NCBI GenBank assembly: GCA_045540015.1
Contig: JAZQGP010000034.1
Location: 1-58,370 of the forward strand
Direction of reading: 5' to 3'
Length of the DNA stretch: 58,370 nucleotides
Source: UMGS1387 sp045540015
GTDB taxonomy: Bacteria; Bacillota; Clostridia; Oscillospirales; CAG-382
A model generated the notes under the pieces. That model was given only the letters and a program-made list of their open reading frames with translations, was not told the DNA's origin and did no database searches. Positions 33,445 through 41,167 of this stretch are shown one piece after another; position 1 is the stretch's first letter, and each line of letters starts with the position of its first letter. The position numbers were made by a program, and so were the translations under genes.

Positions 33445-34848
33445 ATGCTGTTTTCAAGTGTAACATTTTTGTACGCCTTTTTACCTATAGTTTTGGTGCT
33501 GTATTTTGCAGCACCAAAAAAAATGAAAAATGCAGTTCTTTTGCTTGCCAGTCTGTTTTTCTATTATTTTGGCGAAAGAACCTATACAGTCTTACTTTTT
33601 GTGTCCTCAATAACCGACTATATATGGAGTCTGCTTATTGAAAAGTATAGAGGTAAAAGAATAACAAAACTGTTTCTTGCAGGCTCAATTATTATAAACC
33701 TCGGACTTCTCGGCTTCTTTAAATATGCTGATTTCTTTATAGGTAATATAAACGCTCTTATTGGTGTAAATATACCGCTGACACATGCGCATCTTCCGCT
33801 TGGCATCAGCTTTTACACATTCCAGACAATGTCCTATACAATCGACGTGTACAGAGGAACGGCAAAGGCACAGAGAAACCTTGTAAGCTTTGCAACCTTT
33901 GTATGTCTATTCCCGCAGCTTGTTGCAGGCCCTATTGTAAGATACACCGATCTTGCCGCAGAGCTTGATTGCAGAAAACATACACTTGAAAAAGTTTCTA
34001 TCGGCATCCGCCGCTTTGCTGTAGGCCTTGGTAAGAAGGTTATCCTTGCAAATGCGATGGGTGAGATGTGCAAAGACCTTACAGGTTCCGGTGCACAGAG
34101 TGTTCTTATGTTCTGGCTGTATGCTTCGGCATATGCGCTTCAGATTTACCTTGACTTTTCCGCTTATTCCGATATGGCAATAGGACTTGGCCATATATTT
34201 GGCTTTAAATTTCCGGAAAACTTCAACTATCCTTTTATCTCAAAGAGTATAACCGAATTCTGGAGACGTTGGCACATGACGCTCGGAAGCTGGTTCAGAG
34301 ACTATATCTATTTTCCGCTCGGCGGAAGTAGAACAACTACACTCAAGTGGCTTCGGAACATTCTCGTTGTATGGATGATAACCGGCTTCTGGCACGGTGC
34401 AGAGTGGAACTTTGTACTGTGGGGATTGTATTTCGGTCTGCTTCTTATGTTTGAAAAGCTGTTCCTCGGAAAAGTCCTTCAGAAGTGCGGTGCATTTGTT
34501 CAGCACATATATGTAATATTTACTGTGCTTATCAGCTTTGTTATATTCAGTGTTGAAAAGCTTTCCAATCTTGGAACATATGTCGGAGGACTTTTCGGTG
34601 CAGGCGGTATTTCCCTGTATGATGAACGTACTCTATATATAGCTGACAGCTTTCTTGTTGTGTTCATTTTGTGTATTGTCGCATCTTTGCCGTTTCCGAA
34701 AAAGCTTTGGGATAAATTCGGCGAAACAAAGCCGGGATGTATTGTGAGAGCAGTAGCAGATCCGATTGTAATAATCGCGATGCTTATTGTCAGCACCGCA
34801 CTGCTTGTTGACGGCTCGTTCAATCCGTTTCTCTATTTCAGGTTTTAG
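33445..34848 (+). CDS. MBOAT family O-acyltransferase (AlgI/PatA-like)
   Basis: 467 residues, polytopic (about 10 membrane segments). The MBOAT core is typical of AlgI: LPLGISFYTFQTMSYTIDVYRG, FPQLVAGPIVRY, YLDFSAYSDMAIGLG, FWRRWHMTLGSWFRDYIYFPLGGSR and the catalytic His in ITGFWHGAEWNFVLWGLYFG. These enzymes pass acetyl groups across the membrane to extracytoplasmic polysaccharides or peptidoglycan with an SGNH/DHHW-type partner. That partner is the next gene, 14 bases downstream. GGAG lies 8 bases upstream of the ATG. The polymer acylated is unknown; a wall glycan is likely in a Gram-positive cell. Confidence 0.93.
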   Translation: MLFSSVTFLYAFLPIVLVLYFAAPKKMKNAVLLLASLFFYYFGERTYTVLLFVSSITDYIWSLLIEKYRGKRITKLFLAGSIIINLGLLGFFKYADFFIGNINALIGVNIPLTHAHLPLGISFYTFQTMSYTIDVYRGTAKAQRNLVSFATFVCLFPQLVAGPIVRYTDLAAELDCRKHTLEKVSIGIRRFAVGLGKKVILANAMGEMCKDLTGSGAQSVLMFWLYASAYALQIYLDFSAYSDMAIGLGHIFGFKFPENFNYPFISKSITEFWRRWHMTLGSWFRDYIYFPLGGSRTTTLKWLRNILVVWMITGFWHGAEWNFVLWGLYFGLLLMFEKLFLGKVLQKCGAFVQHIYVIFTVLISFVIFSVEKLSNLGTYVGGLFGAGGISLYDERTLYIADSFLVVFILCIVASLPFPKKLWDKFGETKPGCIVRAVADPIVIIAMLIVSTALLVDGSFNPFLYFRF

Positions 34849-34862
34849 GAGGCTTTTCCATT

Positions 34863-35975
34863 ATGAAAAAAATCAAGCATATTGTTAATATTACAGTATT
34901 TTCCCTTGTAATAGGAATTTTGGCAGGAGCATTTGTTATTTTGCCGGATGAGGGAATATCGGTTGCCGAAAGAAGAAAGCTCATGATGTTTTCTGATGTT
35001 ATTGAAAGCGATAATCCTTTTGAAGAAATTGAAAACTATTTTCTCGACCAGTTTCCGCTCAGAGAAAAATTCCGTGCATTGAAAGCAGCTGTTTATAACG
35101 GCATTTTCCAAAAGAACGACAATAATGGGATTTATGTATACAACGGAACTGTAATAAAAATCGAAGATGAGCTTGACAGTGCACAGGTGAAATATGCTGC
35201 ACAGAATATCAACAGCTTAATAAGCAAGTATGCTTCAAATAATAATGTCTACTACTCCGTGATTCCCGATAAGCACTACTATGCATCAAAGGAAAACGGT
35301 TATCCTGCACTCGATTACAACGCAATGCTCGAGATTATGAGCAGTACTGTTACGCAAGCTGAATATATAGATATATTCGACCAATTGTCACTTTCGGACT
35401 ATTATAAAACCGACTCTCACTGGAGCCAGGATAAAATCACCGATGTAGCTCAGACTCTTGTGTCTGCCATGTCTCCGGGAACCGTTCTTGAACCGGAAAG
35501 CGGATGGAAAGTAAATACGCTTCCTTCCTTCTACGGCGTGTATTACGGTCAGTCGGCACTCAGTCTTTCTCCTGATAATATAAACTATCTTACAAGCGAT
35601 GCTACCGAAGAAATGATAATGACGGTGGTCAATGATAACGGCATAAAGCAGACATTGCCCGTTTACGTGCTTGACTACTTTAAAAACGTTGACCCGTATG
35701 ACGTGTTTGCTGCCGGTGCTCAGCCGATTGTTACAATAGAGAATCCACTTGCCGAAACCGATAAAACTCTTGTTGTGTTCCGTGATTCGTTCGGAAGCTC
35801 AATAGCACCGCTTCTTGCACACGGATATAAGACGGTAACACTTGTTGATACCCGCTATATGGTCCCTGACTTTATTAAGAACTTTGTGTCGTTTAATGAT
35901 GCAGACGTGCTGTTCCTGTATTCCACGGGACTTCTGAACTCCGGAAGAATACTCAAGGACTTTATGGCAAAGTAA
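34863..35975 (+). CDS. DHHW-family protein (AlgJ/AlgX-like SGNH partner of the MBOAT)
   Basis: 370 residues. An N-terminal membrane anchor (about 7-28) precedes ISVAERRKLMMFSD and FLDQFPLREKFRALK, the conserved N-terminal region of DHHW proteins. The name motif appears as YYKTDSHWSQ (catalytic Asp-x-x-His-Trp type), PDKHYYAS precedes it, and the nucleophile-like Ser is in VVFRDSFGSSIAPLL. Such proteins complete transfer of the acyl group brought by MBOAT to the extracellular acceptor. AGGAGG is placed 9 bases from the ATG. Expected location is the outer face of the cytoplasmic membrane. It is last of the three-gene unit and ends at the terminator at 35993. Confidence 0.9.
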   Translation: MKKIKHIVNITVFSLVIGILAGAFVILPDEGISVAERRKLMMFSDVIESDNPFEEIENYFLDQFPLREKFRALKAAVYNGIFQKNDNNGIYVYNGTVIKIEDELDSAQVKYAAQNINSLISKYASNNNVYYSVIPDKHYYASKENGYPALDYNAMLEIMSSTVTQAEYIDIFDQLSLSDYYKTDSHWSQDKITDVAQTLVSAMSPGTVLEPESGWKVNTLPSFYGVYYGQSALSLSPDNINYLTSDATEEMIMTVVNDNGIKQTLPVYVLDYFKNVDPYDVFAAGAQPIVTIENPLAETDKTLVVFRDSFGSSIAPLLAHGYKTVTLVDTRYMVPDFIKNFVSFNDADVLFLYSTGLLNSGRILKDFMAK

Positions 35976-35992
35976 TATAATCTACTGAAAAA

Positions 35993-36024
35993 CGCCCTTG
36001 CCGAAATGGCAGGGGCGCATTTTT
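35993..36024 (+). terminator. Terminator of the MBOAT-DHHW unit
   Basis: CGCCCTTGCC and GGCAGGGGCG form a 10-bp stem (one T-G pair) with loop GAAAT, followed by CATTTTT. Confidence 0.88.
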
Positions 36025-36032
36025 AGCTATCG

Positions 36033-36515
36033 TTATTTAGTGTAATTTGGGTTAGAACTTCCACCTGCATTTCTTGCATTGATACCTCCGAGGTTGTTGG
36101 CGGAAGTGTTTGCATCGCTGTAGATGTCGCCGTGACCGCCGTCGGCAGAACCGTTGTTGGTGTTTATCTGACCGTTATTGCCGGTTCTGTGTTTTTTTGC
36201 TCCGGGATTATTTGTTCCACGTGTAGAGGTGCCTGTCATACCGTCTCTTTCTCCTACGGTACGTGAGCCTGCAACACTGCTTACGGCGTTGCCTACGGTA
36301 TCACCGCCGGTTACGACTCCGTTGCTTCTTGAATATTCAGAGTAGTTTTGTCCGTTTGTGCCGGTCTCTCCGTCAAACATATCCATAACGTCTTCTCCTG
36401 CATTTCTTACATCTTGTCCCATGCTGTCTGCTGTCTGTCTTGAGCAGGAGCAAAGAATTATCGTCATTACGGATACTGTAAGAAGGGTGAGCACTACAGT
36501 TGTTATTTTAGACAT
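36033..36515 (-). CDS. Small Gly/Asn-rich lipoprotein, function unknown
   Basis: 160 residues. The signal peptide VLTLLTVSVMTIILCSC ends in a lipobox-like ILCSC, so the mature protein is probably lipid-anchored. A short acidic amphipathic segment (DSMGQDVRNAGEDVMDMFDG) is followed by about 110 residues of low complexity rich in Gly, Asn, Ser and Thr with no Cys and almost no hydrophobics. No enzymatic motif is visible; disordered wall spacer is the simplest idea. AAAGGAAG precedes the ATG. It is convergent with the DHHW gene. Confidence 0.6.
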   Translation of the reverse strand: MSKITTVVLTLLTVSVMTIILCSCSRQTADSMGQDVRNAGEDVMDMFDGETGTNGQNYSEYSRSNGVVTGGDTVGNAVSSVAGSRTVGERDGMTGTSTRGTNNPGAKKHRTGNNGQINTNNGSADGGHGDIYSDANTSANNLGGINARNAGGSSNPNYTK

Positions 36516-36743
36516 GTTGTGTGCTTCCTTTCAAAATTAAACATTATATTTTAAACCGCTTTTTTGCGGTCGATAATATTATTTATTAAAAACACACTTT
36601 TTATCAGAGGTAAAACAAGCGCATACAGTAAAAGAGTTCCGATTATATATTTTGTTTTTCTGAAAAATATCATTTTGAATTTTACAGTTAAAAAACGATT
36701 TTCTTGTTTGAAACTTGAATTTTTTGTTTTTTTGTGATAAAAT
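36516..36743. other. Non-coding AT-rich spacer before the hairpin array
   Basis: Contains a minus-strand TATAAT (about 36543-36548) that could serve the small lipoprotein, and a short hairpin ACCGC-TTTTTT-GCGGT near 36555. A 66-codon minus-strand open frame here has no good ribosome site and is not accepted as a gene. Confidence 0.4.
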
Positions 36744-36819
36744 GATTTCATCGAAGATGAAATCAGCTGAATTGCCTTTAGCAGCTAAATGTGCTTCGTT
36801 TACTTGAAGCGAATTAAAT
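36744..36819. repeat. Second array of dissimilar hairpins with AGCTAAAT-type spacers
   Basis: GATTTCATC-GAA-GATGAAATC (36744-36764), spacer AGCTGAATT, mini-stem GC-CTTTA-GC, spacer AGCTAAAT (36783-36790), GCTTC-N8-GAAGC (36793-36810), spacer GAATTAAAT (36811-36819). Same logic as 19089-19165 with different stems. It lies 56 bases before the HAD gene. Confidence 0.68.
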
Positions 36820-36874
36820 ATATCACTCTGAAGGAGTTATTTGGCTAAAATAAAAAAATCAAAAGGGTGAAAGC

Positions 36875-37519
36875 ATGAAGTATACAACTTATTTATTTGA
36901 TTTTGACGGAACATTGGTTGATTCCATGCCTGCCTATGTTTCTGTAATGTTAAGAATATTAGATGAAAACAACATAAAGTATGGCAGTGATATTATAAAA
37001 ATTATTACGCCCTTGGGATATGCAGGCACTGCTAAATATTACAAAGAACAGCTTGGGCTTAAAACTCCTCAGGAGGAAATTGTTGAGCTCATGAACAAAT
37101 ATGCTTATAAGGAATATGCATATAACATTCCTGCAAAGTCAAATGTTGTGAAAACTCTTAAAAAGCTAAAGCAGCAGGGAGCAGATCTTAATGTTCTGAC
37201 TGCAAGCCCTCATTCGGTGCTTGATGTGTGCTTGAAAAGATTGGGAGTATTTGATATTTTTACAAATGTATGGTCATGCGACGATTTTGGAACAACAAAA
37301 GCAAATCCGGATATTTATAAAATGGCTGCAGAAAAAATCGGCAAACCGGTTGGCGAAATAATCTTTCTTGACGACAACTTCAATGCTGACAAAACAGCGG
37401 CAACTGCCGGAATGAAGGTTTGCGGTGTATACGATAAGTCGTCCGAGGAATACACCGATGAAATAAAAAGCGTTTCCGATTATTATATAAACGATTTCAG
37501 CGAATTGCTTGAATTATAA
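36875..37519 (+). CDS. HAD-superfamily hydrolase (phosphoglycolate-phosphatase-like, subfamily IA)
   Basis: 214 residues. HAD motif I is YLFDFDGTLVDS (nucleophile Asp and acid Asp), motif II LNVLTASPHS, motif III Lys in GTTKANPDIYK, and motif IV IIFLDDNFNAD. A four-helix cap sits between motifs I and II (about 15-80), as in subfamily I phosphatases. Substrates are usually small phosphate esters; none can be assigned. AAAGGGTG precedes the ATG at about 7 bases. The hairpin array at 36744-36819 lies just upstream, and an AlkD-like gene follows 74 bases later. Confidence 0.88.
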   Translation: MKYTTYLFDFDGTLVDSMPAYVSVMLRILDENNIKYGSDIIKIITPLGYAGTAKYYKEQLGLKTPQEEIVELMNKYAYKEYAYNIPAKSNVVKTLKKLKQQGADLNVLTASPHSVLDVCLKRLGVFDIFTNVWSCDDFGTTKANPDIYKMAAEKIGKPVGEIIFLDDNFNADKTAATAGMKVCGVYDKSSEEYTDEIKSVSDYYINDFSELLEL

Positions 37520-37593
37520 CAATTGTAGCTGACTGCATTATGAAAATGAAAAAACACTTTTAATAAATGAGGACGCTTAAAGAGGTACGTAAG

Positions 37594-38283
37594 ATGACTG
37601 ATATACAGGAAAAGCTTTTTTCCATGCAGGATGAGCAGTATCGTAAATTTCATTCAAAGCTTATGCCGACAGTGCCTTTTAAAAAAGTAATAGGAGTCAG
37701 AACTCCTCTTATGCGTAAATTTGCAAAAGAGCTTTCCAAAACGGATAAAGCAAAAGAGTTTTTGTCGGTTTTGCCGCATGAATACTATGAAGAAAACAAT
37801 CTTCATGCTTTTCTCATATGCCTTGTGAAAGATTTTGATGAGGCACTAAAGGAAACCGAAAGGTTTGTACCGTACATTGATAACTGGGCAACCTGCGACA
37901 TGTTTGTTCCTGCGGTGTTCAGAAAAAATACAGATAGGCTCTATCCGTATATTCTCGAGTGGATTGCTTCCGATTTGCCGTATGCTGTCCGCTACGGAAT
38001 AGGACTGCTGCTTAATTTGTTTCTTGACGGAGCTTTTAAGACCGAGCACCTTGAAATTGTATGTAATGTAAAGAGCGAAGAATACTATGTCAATATGATG
38101 CGTGCATGGTATTTTGCGACAGCTCTTGCAAAGCAGTATGAAGCTGCTGTTCCATATATTGAAAATAAGCGTCTTGATATTTGGACACATAACAAAACAA
38201 TACAGAAAAGCATTGAGAGCTATCGTATAACAAACGTTCAGAAAACATATCTCAGAACGCTGAAAATAAGTGCAAGGGCGTGA
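37594..38283 (+). CDS. DNA alkylation repair protein (AlkD-like HEAT-repeat family)
   Basis: 229 residues from the ATG at 37594, chosen for AGAGG 8 bases upstream; an ATG at 37567 has no site. All-helical HEAT-like repeats span the protein. Family marks are VIGVRTPLMRKFAKEL, LPHEYYEENNLHAFLI, FVPYIDNWATCDMF and WIASDLPYAVRYGIGLLL. AlkD-type enzymes excise bulky N3/N7 alkyl purines; the Asp in DNWATCD fits the AlkD catalytic Asp region. Many members are poorly tested, so glycosylase activity is presumed. It precedes dxs by 77 bases with its own downstream promoter between. Confidence 0.85.
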   Translation: MTDIQEKLFSMQDEQYRKFHSKLMPTVPFKKVIGVRTPLMRKFAKELSKTDKAKEFLSVLPHEYYEENNLHAFLICLVKDFDEALKETERFVPYIDNWATCDMFVPAVFRKNTDRLYPYILEWIASDLPYAVRYGIGLLLNLFLDGAFKTEHLEIVCNVKSEEYYVNMMRAWYFATALAKQYEAAVPYIENKRLDIWTHNKTIQKSIESYRITNVQKTYLRTLKISARA

Positions 38284-38298
38284 TTTTAGCCGTTTGTG

Positions 38299-38327
38299 TT
38301 GACGTACGTATAAAAATGTGATATCAT
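38299..38327 (+). promoter_or_regulatory. Promoter of dxs
   Basis: TTGACG (38299-38304), 17 bases, TATCAT (38322-38327). Predicted start about 38334; CAGGAG precedes the dxs ATG. Confidence 0.75.
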
Positions 38328-38360
38328 TGTATTGTAAAAATAATTAAACAGGAGCGTAAA

Positions 38361-40226
38361 ATGCTCGAAAAAATTACTTCACCAAAAGATATTAAAAATC
38401 TTGATGCAGAGTCACTTGAAATACTCTGCGATGAAATAAGAAGCAAGATAACACAAACTGCCTCAACAAACGGCGGACACCTTGCTTCAAATCTCGGTAT
38501 GGTCGAGGCAAGCGTCGTGTTGCATCGGCTTTTTGACGTTCCCGAGGATAAGATAGTTTTTGATGTCGGACATCAGTGTTATGCACATAAGCTTCTCACA
38601 GGACGCTATCAAAGCTTTGACACACTTCGCGCAAATAACGGTATATCAGGCTTTACAAACAGAGAAGAGAGTGAATATGATACACTGACAGCGGGGCACA
38701 GCGGCTCGTCTGTATCGGCGTCGTTGGGAATAGCAACTGCAATGCAGTTATCGGGAAGTGACAACTATGTTGTTTGCGTAGTAGGCGACGGCTCTTTTAC
38801 AAACGGCATGATATATGAAGCACTCAACAACTGTAACAGCAAAAATCTCAAACTAATAATTATACTTAACGACAATGAAATGTCAATATCATCAAATGTC
38901 GGAAGTCTTGCAAAGTATTTGTCAAGAATTCGCACGAGCACAAAGTATTTCAAAGCAAAGCGCGGTATTCAGAAAAGGCTGCGCAAAATCCCTTATCTCG
39001 GCAATAAGCTTATCACAGGCACACGCCGCATTAAAAACATGGTAAAACGCATTGTTCTGACAAAGGATATGTTTTTCACTGCAATGGGTGTGCGCTATTT
39101 TGGCCCGGTAAACGGAAATGATATGGCACGCCTTGAGGCGGTTCTTGTTGAAGCCAAACGGTGCGGCGAATGCTGTCTTGTACATATGAAAACAAAGAAG
39201 GGCTTTGGATATCCTTTTGCAGAGGAGCATCCCGAAAACTATCATTCTGTAGGAAGCTTTGATACGGAAAAGGGAGTAGAACCTACAGTGAGCGAAAGCT
39301 TTTCAAGCGTTTTCGGTAATATTATGTGCGATTATGCGCAAAAAGACGAAAAGGTCTGTGCGATAACAGCCGCAATGTGTGAAGGAACCGGTCTTTTTGA
39401 ATTCAGCAGACGTTTTCCCGACAGATTTTTTGATGTCGGAATAGCAGAGGAGCATGAAATTGCATTTGCAGGCGGTTTGTCACTTTATGGCATGAAGCCT
39501 GTTTGTGCGGTCTACTCAACGTTTGCACAGCGTGTGTATGACCAGCTGTTCCATGATATAGCACTTCAGAGGCTTCCGTGTGTTATTGCGCTTGACAGAG
39601 CGGGATTTGTGCCTGATGACGGTGCAACTCACCAAGGAATTTTTGATGTAGCACTGTTTTCGTCAATCCCGGGTATTAAGATTTATTCTCCCGATGCATA
39701 CTGCGAAATGAAAACTTCTTTTGATAAGGCAATGCAGAGCAAAACTGCTTGCGTTGTACGCTATCCTAAAGGGAAGCAGGAAGTTTATCCGAGAGATGAG
39801 TTTTTGTCTGTTTGCGACGGCGATATAAAGGTGTATGGACAAACTGATGCCGATGTATGCATTGTCACCTACGGCAGAGTGACTGCTAACGCATTTTTTG
39901 CTGCAAAAGACCTTGAAGAAAAGGGCATAAGTGTAAGAATAGTAAAGCTTGTAAAGGTTTATCCCGTTGATGCGAAAGCCATTGTGTCTCTCTGCGGCAA
40001 CTCAAGACTTGTGTATTTTCTTGAGGAAGGAATAAAGAGCGGTTCTGTATCCGAAAAGCTTTCAGGACTTGTTCTCGGAGCTACTAAAGCGAATGTGGTA
40101 ATAAACGCAGTCAGGGAATCCTTTCCTCCTCATGCAAAAGTTCCGCAGCTTTATCAAATGTACGCAATGGATAAGAACAGCATAAAATCGGATATAGAAA
40201 CAAGTTTGCAGAAAAATGATATATAA
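38361..40226 (+). CDS. dxs: 1-deoxy-D-xylulose-5-phosphate synthase
   Basis: 621 residues, full length. The thiamine diphosphate motif is GDGSFTNGMIYEALNN. The N-terminal LASNLGMVEASVVLHRLFD with DVGHQCYAHKLLTGR is DXS-specific. The second half has the transketolase pyrimidine domain (FFDVGIAEEHEIAFAGGL, with conserved Glu) and LDRAGFVPDDGATHQG. It condenses pyruvate and glyceraldehyde-3-phosphate, the first step of the MEP isoprenoid pathway, in the cytoplasm. No other MEP gene or ispA is adjacent. AGGAG lies 7 bases before the ATG. Confidence 0.95.
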   Translation: MLEKITSPKDIKNLDAESLEILCDEIRSKITQTASTNGGHLASNLGMVEASVVLHRLFDVPEDKIVFDVGHQCYAHKLLTGRYQSFDTLRANNGISGFTNREESEYDTLTAGHSGSSVSASLGIATAMQLSGSDNYVVCVVGDGSFTNGMIYEALNNCNSKNLKLIIILNDNEMSISSNVGSLAKYLSRIRTSTKYFKAKRGIQKRLRKIPYLGNKLITGTRRIKNMVKRIVLTKDMFFTAMGVRYFGPVNGNDMARLEAVLVEAKRCGECCLVHMKTKKGFGYPFAEEHPENYHSVGSFDTEKGVEPTVSESFSSVFGNIMCDYAQKDEKVCAITAAMCEGTGLFEFSRRFPDRFFDVGIAEEHEIAFAGGLSLYGMKPVCAVYSTFAQRVYDQLFHDIALQRLPCVIALDRAGFVPDDGATHQGIFDVALFSSIPGIKIYSPDAYCEMKTSFDKAMQSKTACVVRYPKGKQEVYPRDEFLSVCDGDIKVYGQTDADVCIVTYGRVTANAFFAAKDLEEKGISVRIVKLVKVYPVDAKAIVSLCGNSRLVYFLEEGIKSGSVSEKLSGLVLGATKANVVINAVRESFPPHAKVPQLYQMYAMDKNSIKSDIETSLQKNDI

Positions 40227-40313
40227 AGACAAATGTGTTATATTTTTTCATTTTCTAAAGAGTTAGAATTATAATACTAACAATACTTTATATTTATACA
40301 GAGGAGAACCATT

Positions 40314-41033
40314 ATGATAAGAGTTACCGTATATAACGAAAATGCCCATGACAAGGAAGAACATATAAAAGCGATTTACCCGAACGGAATGCACGGTGCA
40401 ATAAAGGAAGCGCTTGAAGCAGACGGACGCTTTGAGGTGACTTGTGTTACTCTCGATATGCCTGAATGCGGACTTACACAAGAGCTTCTTGATAACACCG
40501 ATGTACTTTTCTGGTGGGGACATATGAAGCACGGTGATGTTCCCGATGAGGTAGTAACAAGGGTGTTTAAAAGAGTTATGAAGGGAATGGGACTTGTTGC
40601 TCTTCACTCGGGACACTTTTCCAAGATATTCAAAAAACTTATGGGAACAGGCTGTGACCTTAAGTGGCGTGAAACAGGTGATAAGGAAAGAATATGGATA
40701 ACATCTCCTACACATCCCATTGCCGCAGGACTTCCCGAATATTTTGAACTTCCGCATGAAGAAACCTACGGTGAGCACTTTGATATACCGAACCCCGATG
40801 AGGTTGTATTCACAAGCTGGTTTTCCGGCGGTGAGGTGTTCAGAAGCGGATGCTGCTTTAAGCGTGGAAACGGCAAGATTTTCTACTTCCGTCCCGGCCA
40901 TGAAACCTTCCCGACTTTTTATGACGAAAACATAAAAAAGGTACTTGTTAATGCTGCAGCATGGTGCGCTCAGGAGGGCGGAGTGTACCAGACCTACGGT
41001 AAATTCAGAAGCATTGAAACGGGTGAAATTTAA
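40314..41033 (+). CDS. ThuA-like domain protein (trehalose utilization family)
   Basis: 239 residues of a single ThuA/class-I-glutamine-amidotransferase-like fold: IRVTVYNENAHDKEEHIKAIYPNGMHGAI near the start, VLFWWGHMKHGDVPDEVV, GLVALHSGHFSKIFKKLMGTGCDLKWRE and the closing GKIFYFRPGHETFPTFYDENIKKVLVNAAAWC. ThuA proteins convert disaccharide-derived keto sugars in Rhizobium; in Firmicutes members sit in sugar operons with unproven roles. AGGAG lies 8 bases before the ATG. Monocistronic between dxs and the terminator at 41061. Confidence 0.85.
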   Translation: MIRVTVYNENAHDKEEHIKAIYPNGMHGAIKEALEADGRFEVTCVTLDMPECGLTQELLDNTDVLFWWGHMKHGDVPDEVVTRVFKRVMKGMGLVALHSGHFSKIFKKLMGTGCDLKWRETGDKERIWITSPTHPIAAGLPEYFELPHEETYGEHFDIPNPDEVVFTSWFSGGEVFRSGCCFKRGNGKIFYFRPGHETFPTFYDENIKKVLVNAAAWCAQEGGVYQTYGKFRSIETGEI

Positions 41034-41060
41034 GTTTCGGATAATATTACAATAGCTGAT

Positions 41061-41091
41061 ATGCCGCTTTTTGATAAGAGCGGCATATTTT
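41061..41091 (+). terminator. Terminator of the ThuA-like gene
   Basis: ATGCCGCT and AGCGGCAT give a perfect 8-bp stem, followed by ATTTTG. The subtilase promoter begins 7 bases beyond. Confidence 0.8.
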
Positions 41092-41097
41092 GTTGTA

Positions 41098-41126
41098 TTG
41101 ACATATATCTGCATTTGTGGTACAAT
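41098..41126 (+). promoter_or_regulatory. Promoter of the subtilase gene
   Basis: Perfect TTGACA (41098-41103), 17 bases, TACAAT (41121-41126). Predicted start about 41133, which excludes the in-frame ATG at 41117. Confidence 0.85.
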
Positions 41127-41167
41127 ATATTGAAATATTTTGTAATTACCTGGCGGAGATGATAAAA

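Noticed and set aside
36551..36751. 66-codon minus-strand frame in the gap before the HAD gene
   Set aside because: Weak ribosome site and very AT-rich; hydrophobic translation looks accidental.
40269..41114. Open minus-strand frame of 281 codons opposite the ThuA-like gene
   Set aside because: It mirrors the real gene's codon pattern, has no ribosome site and no recognisable family; it also crosses the terminator at 41061-41091.
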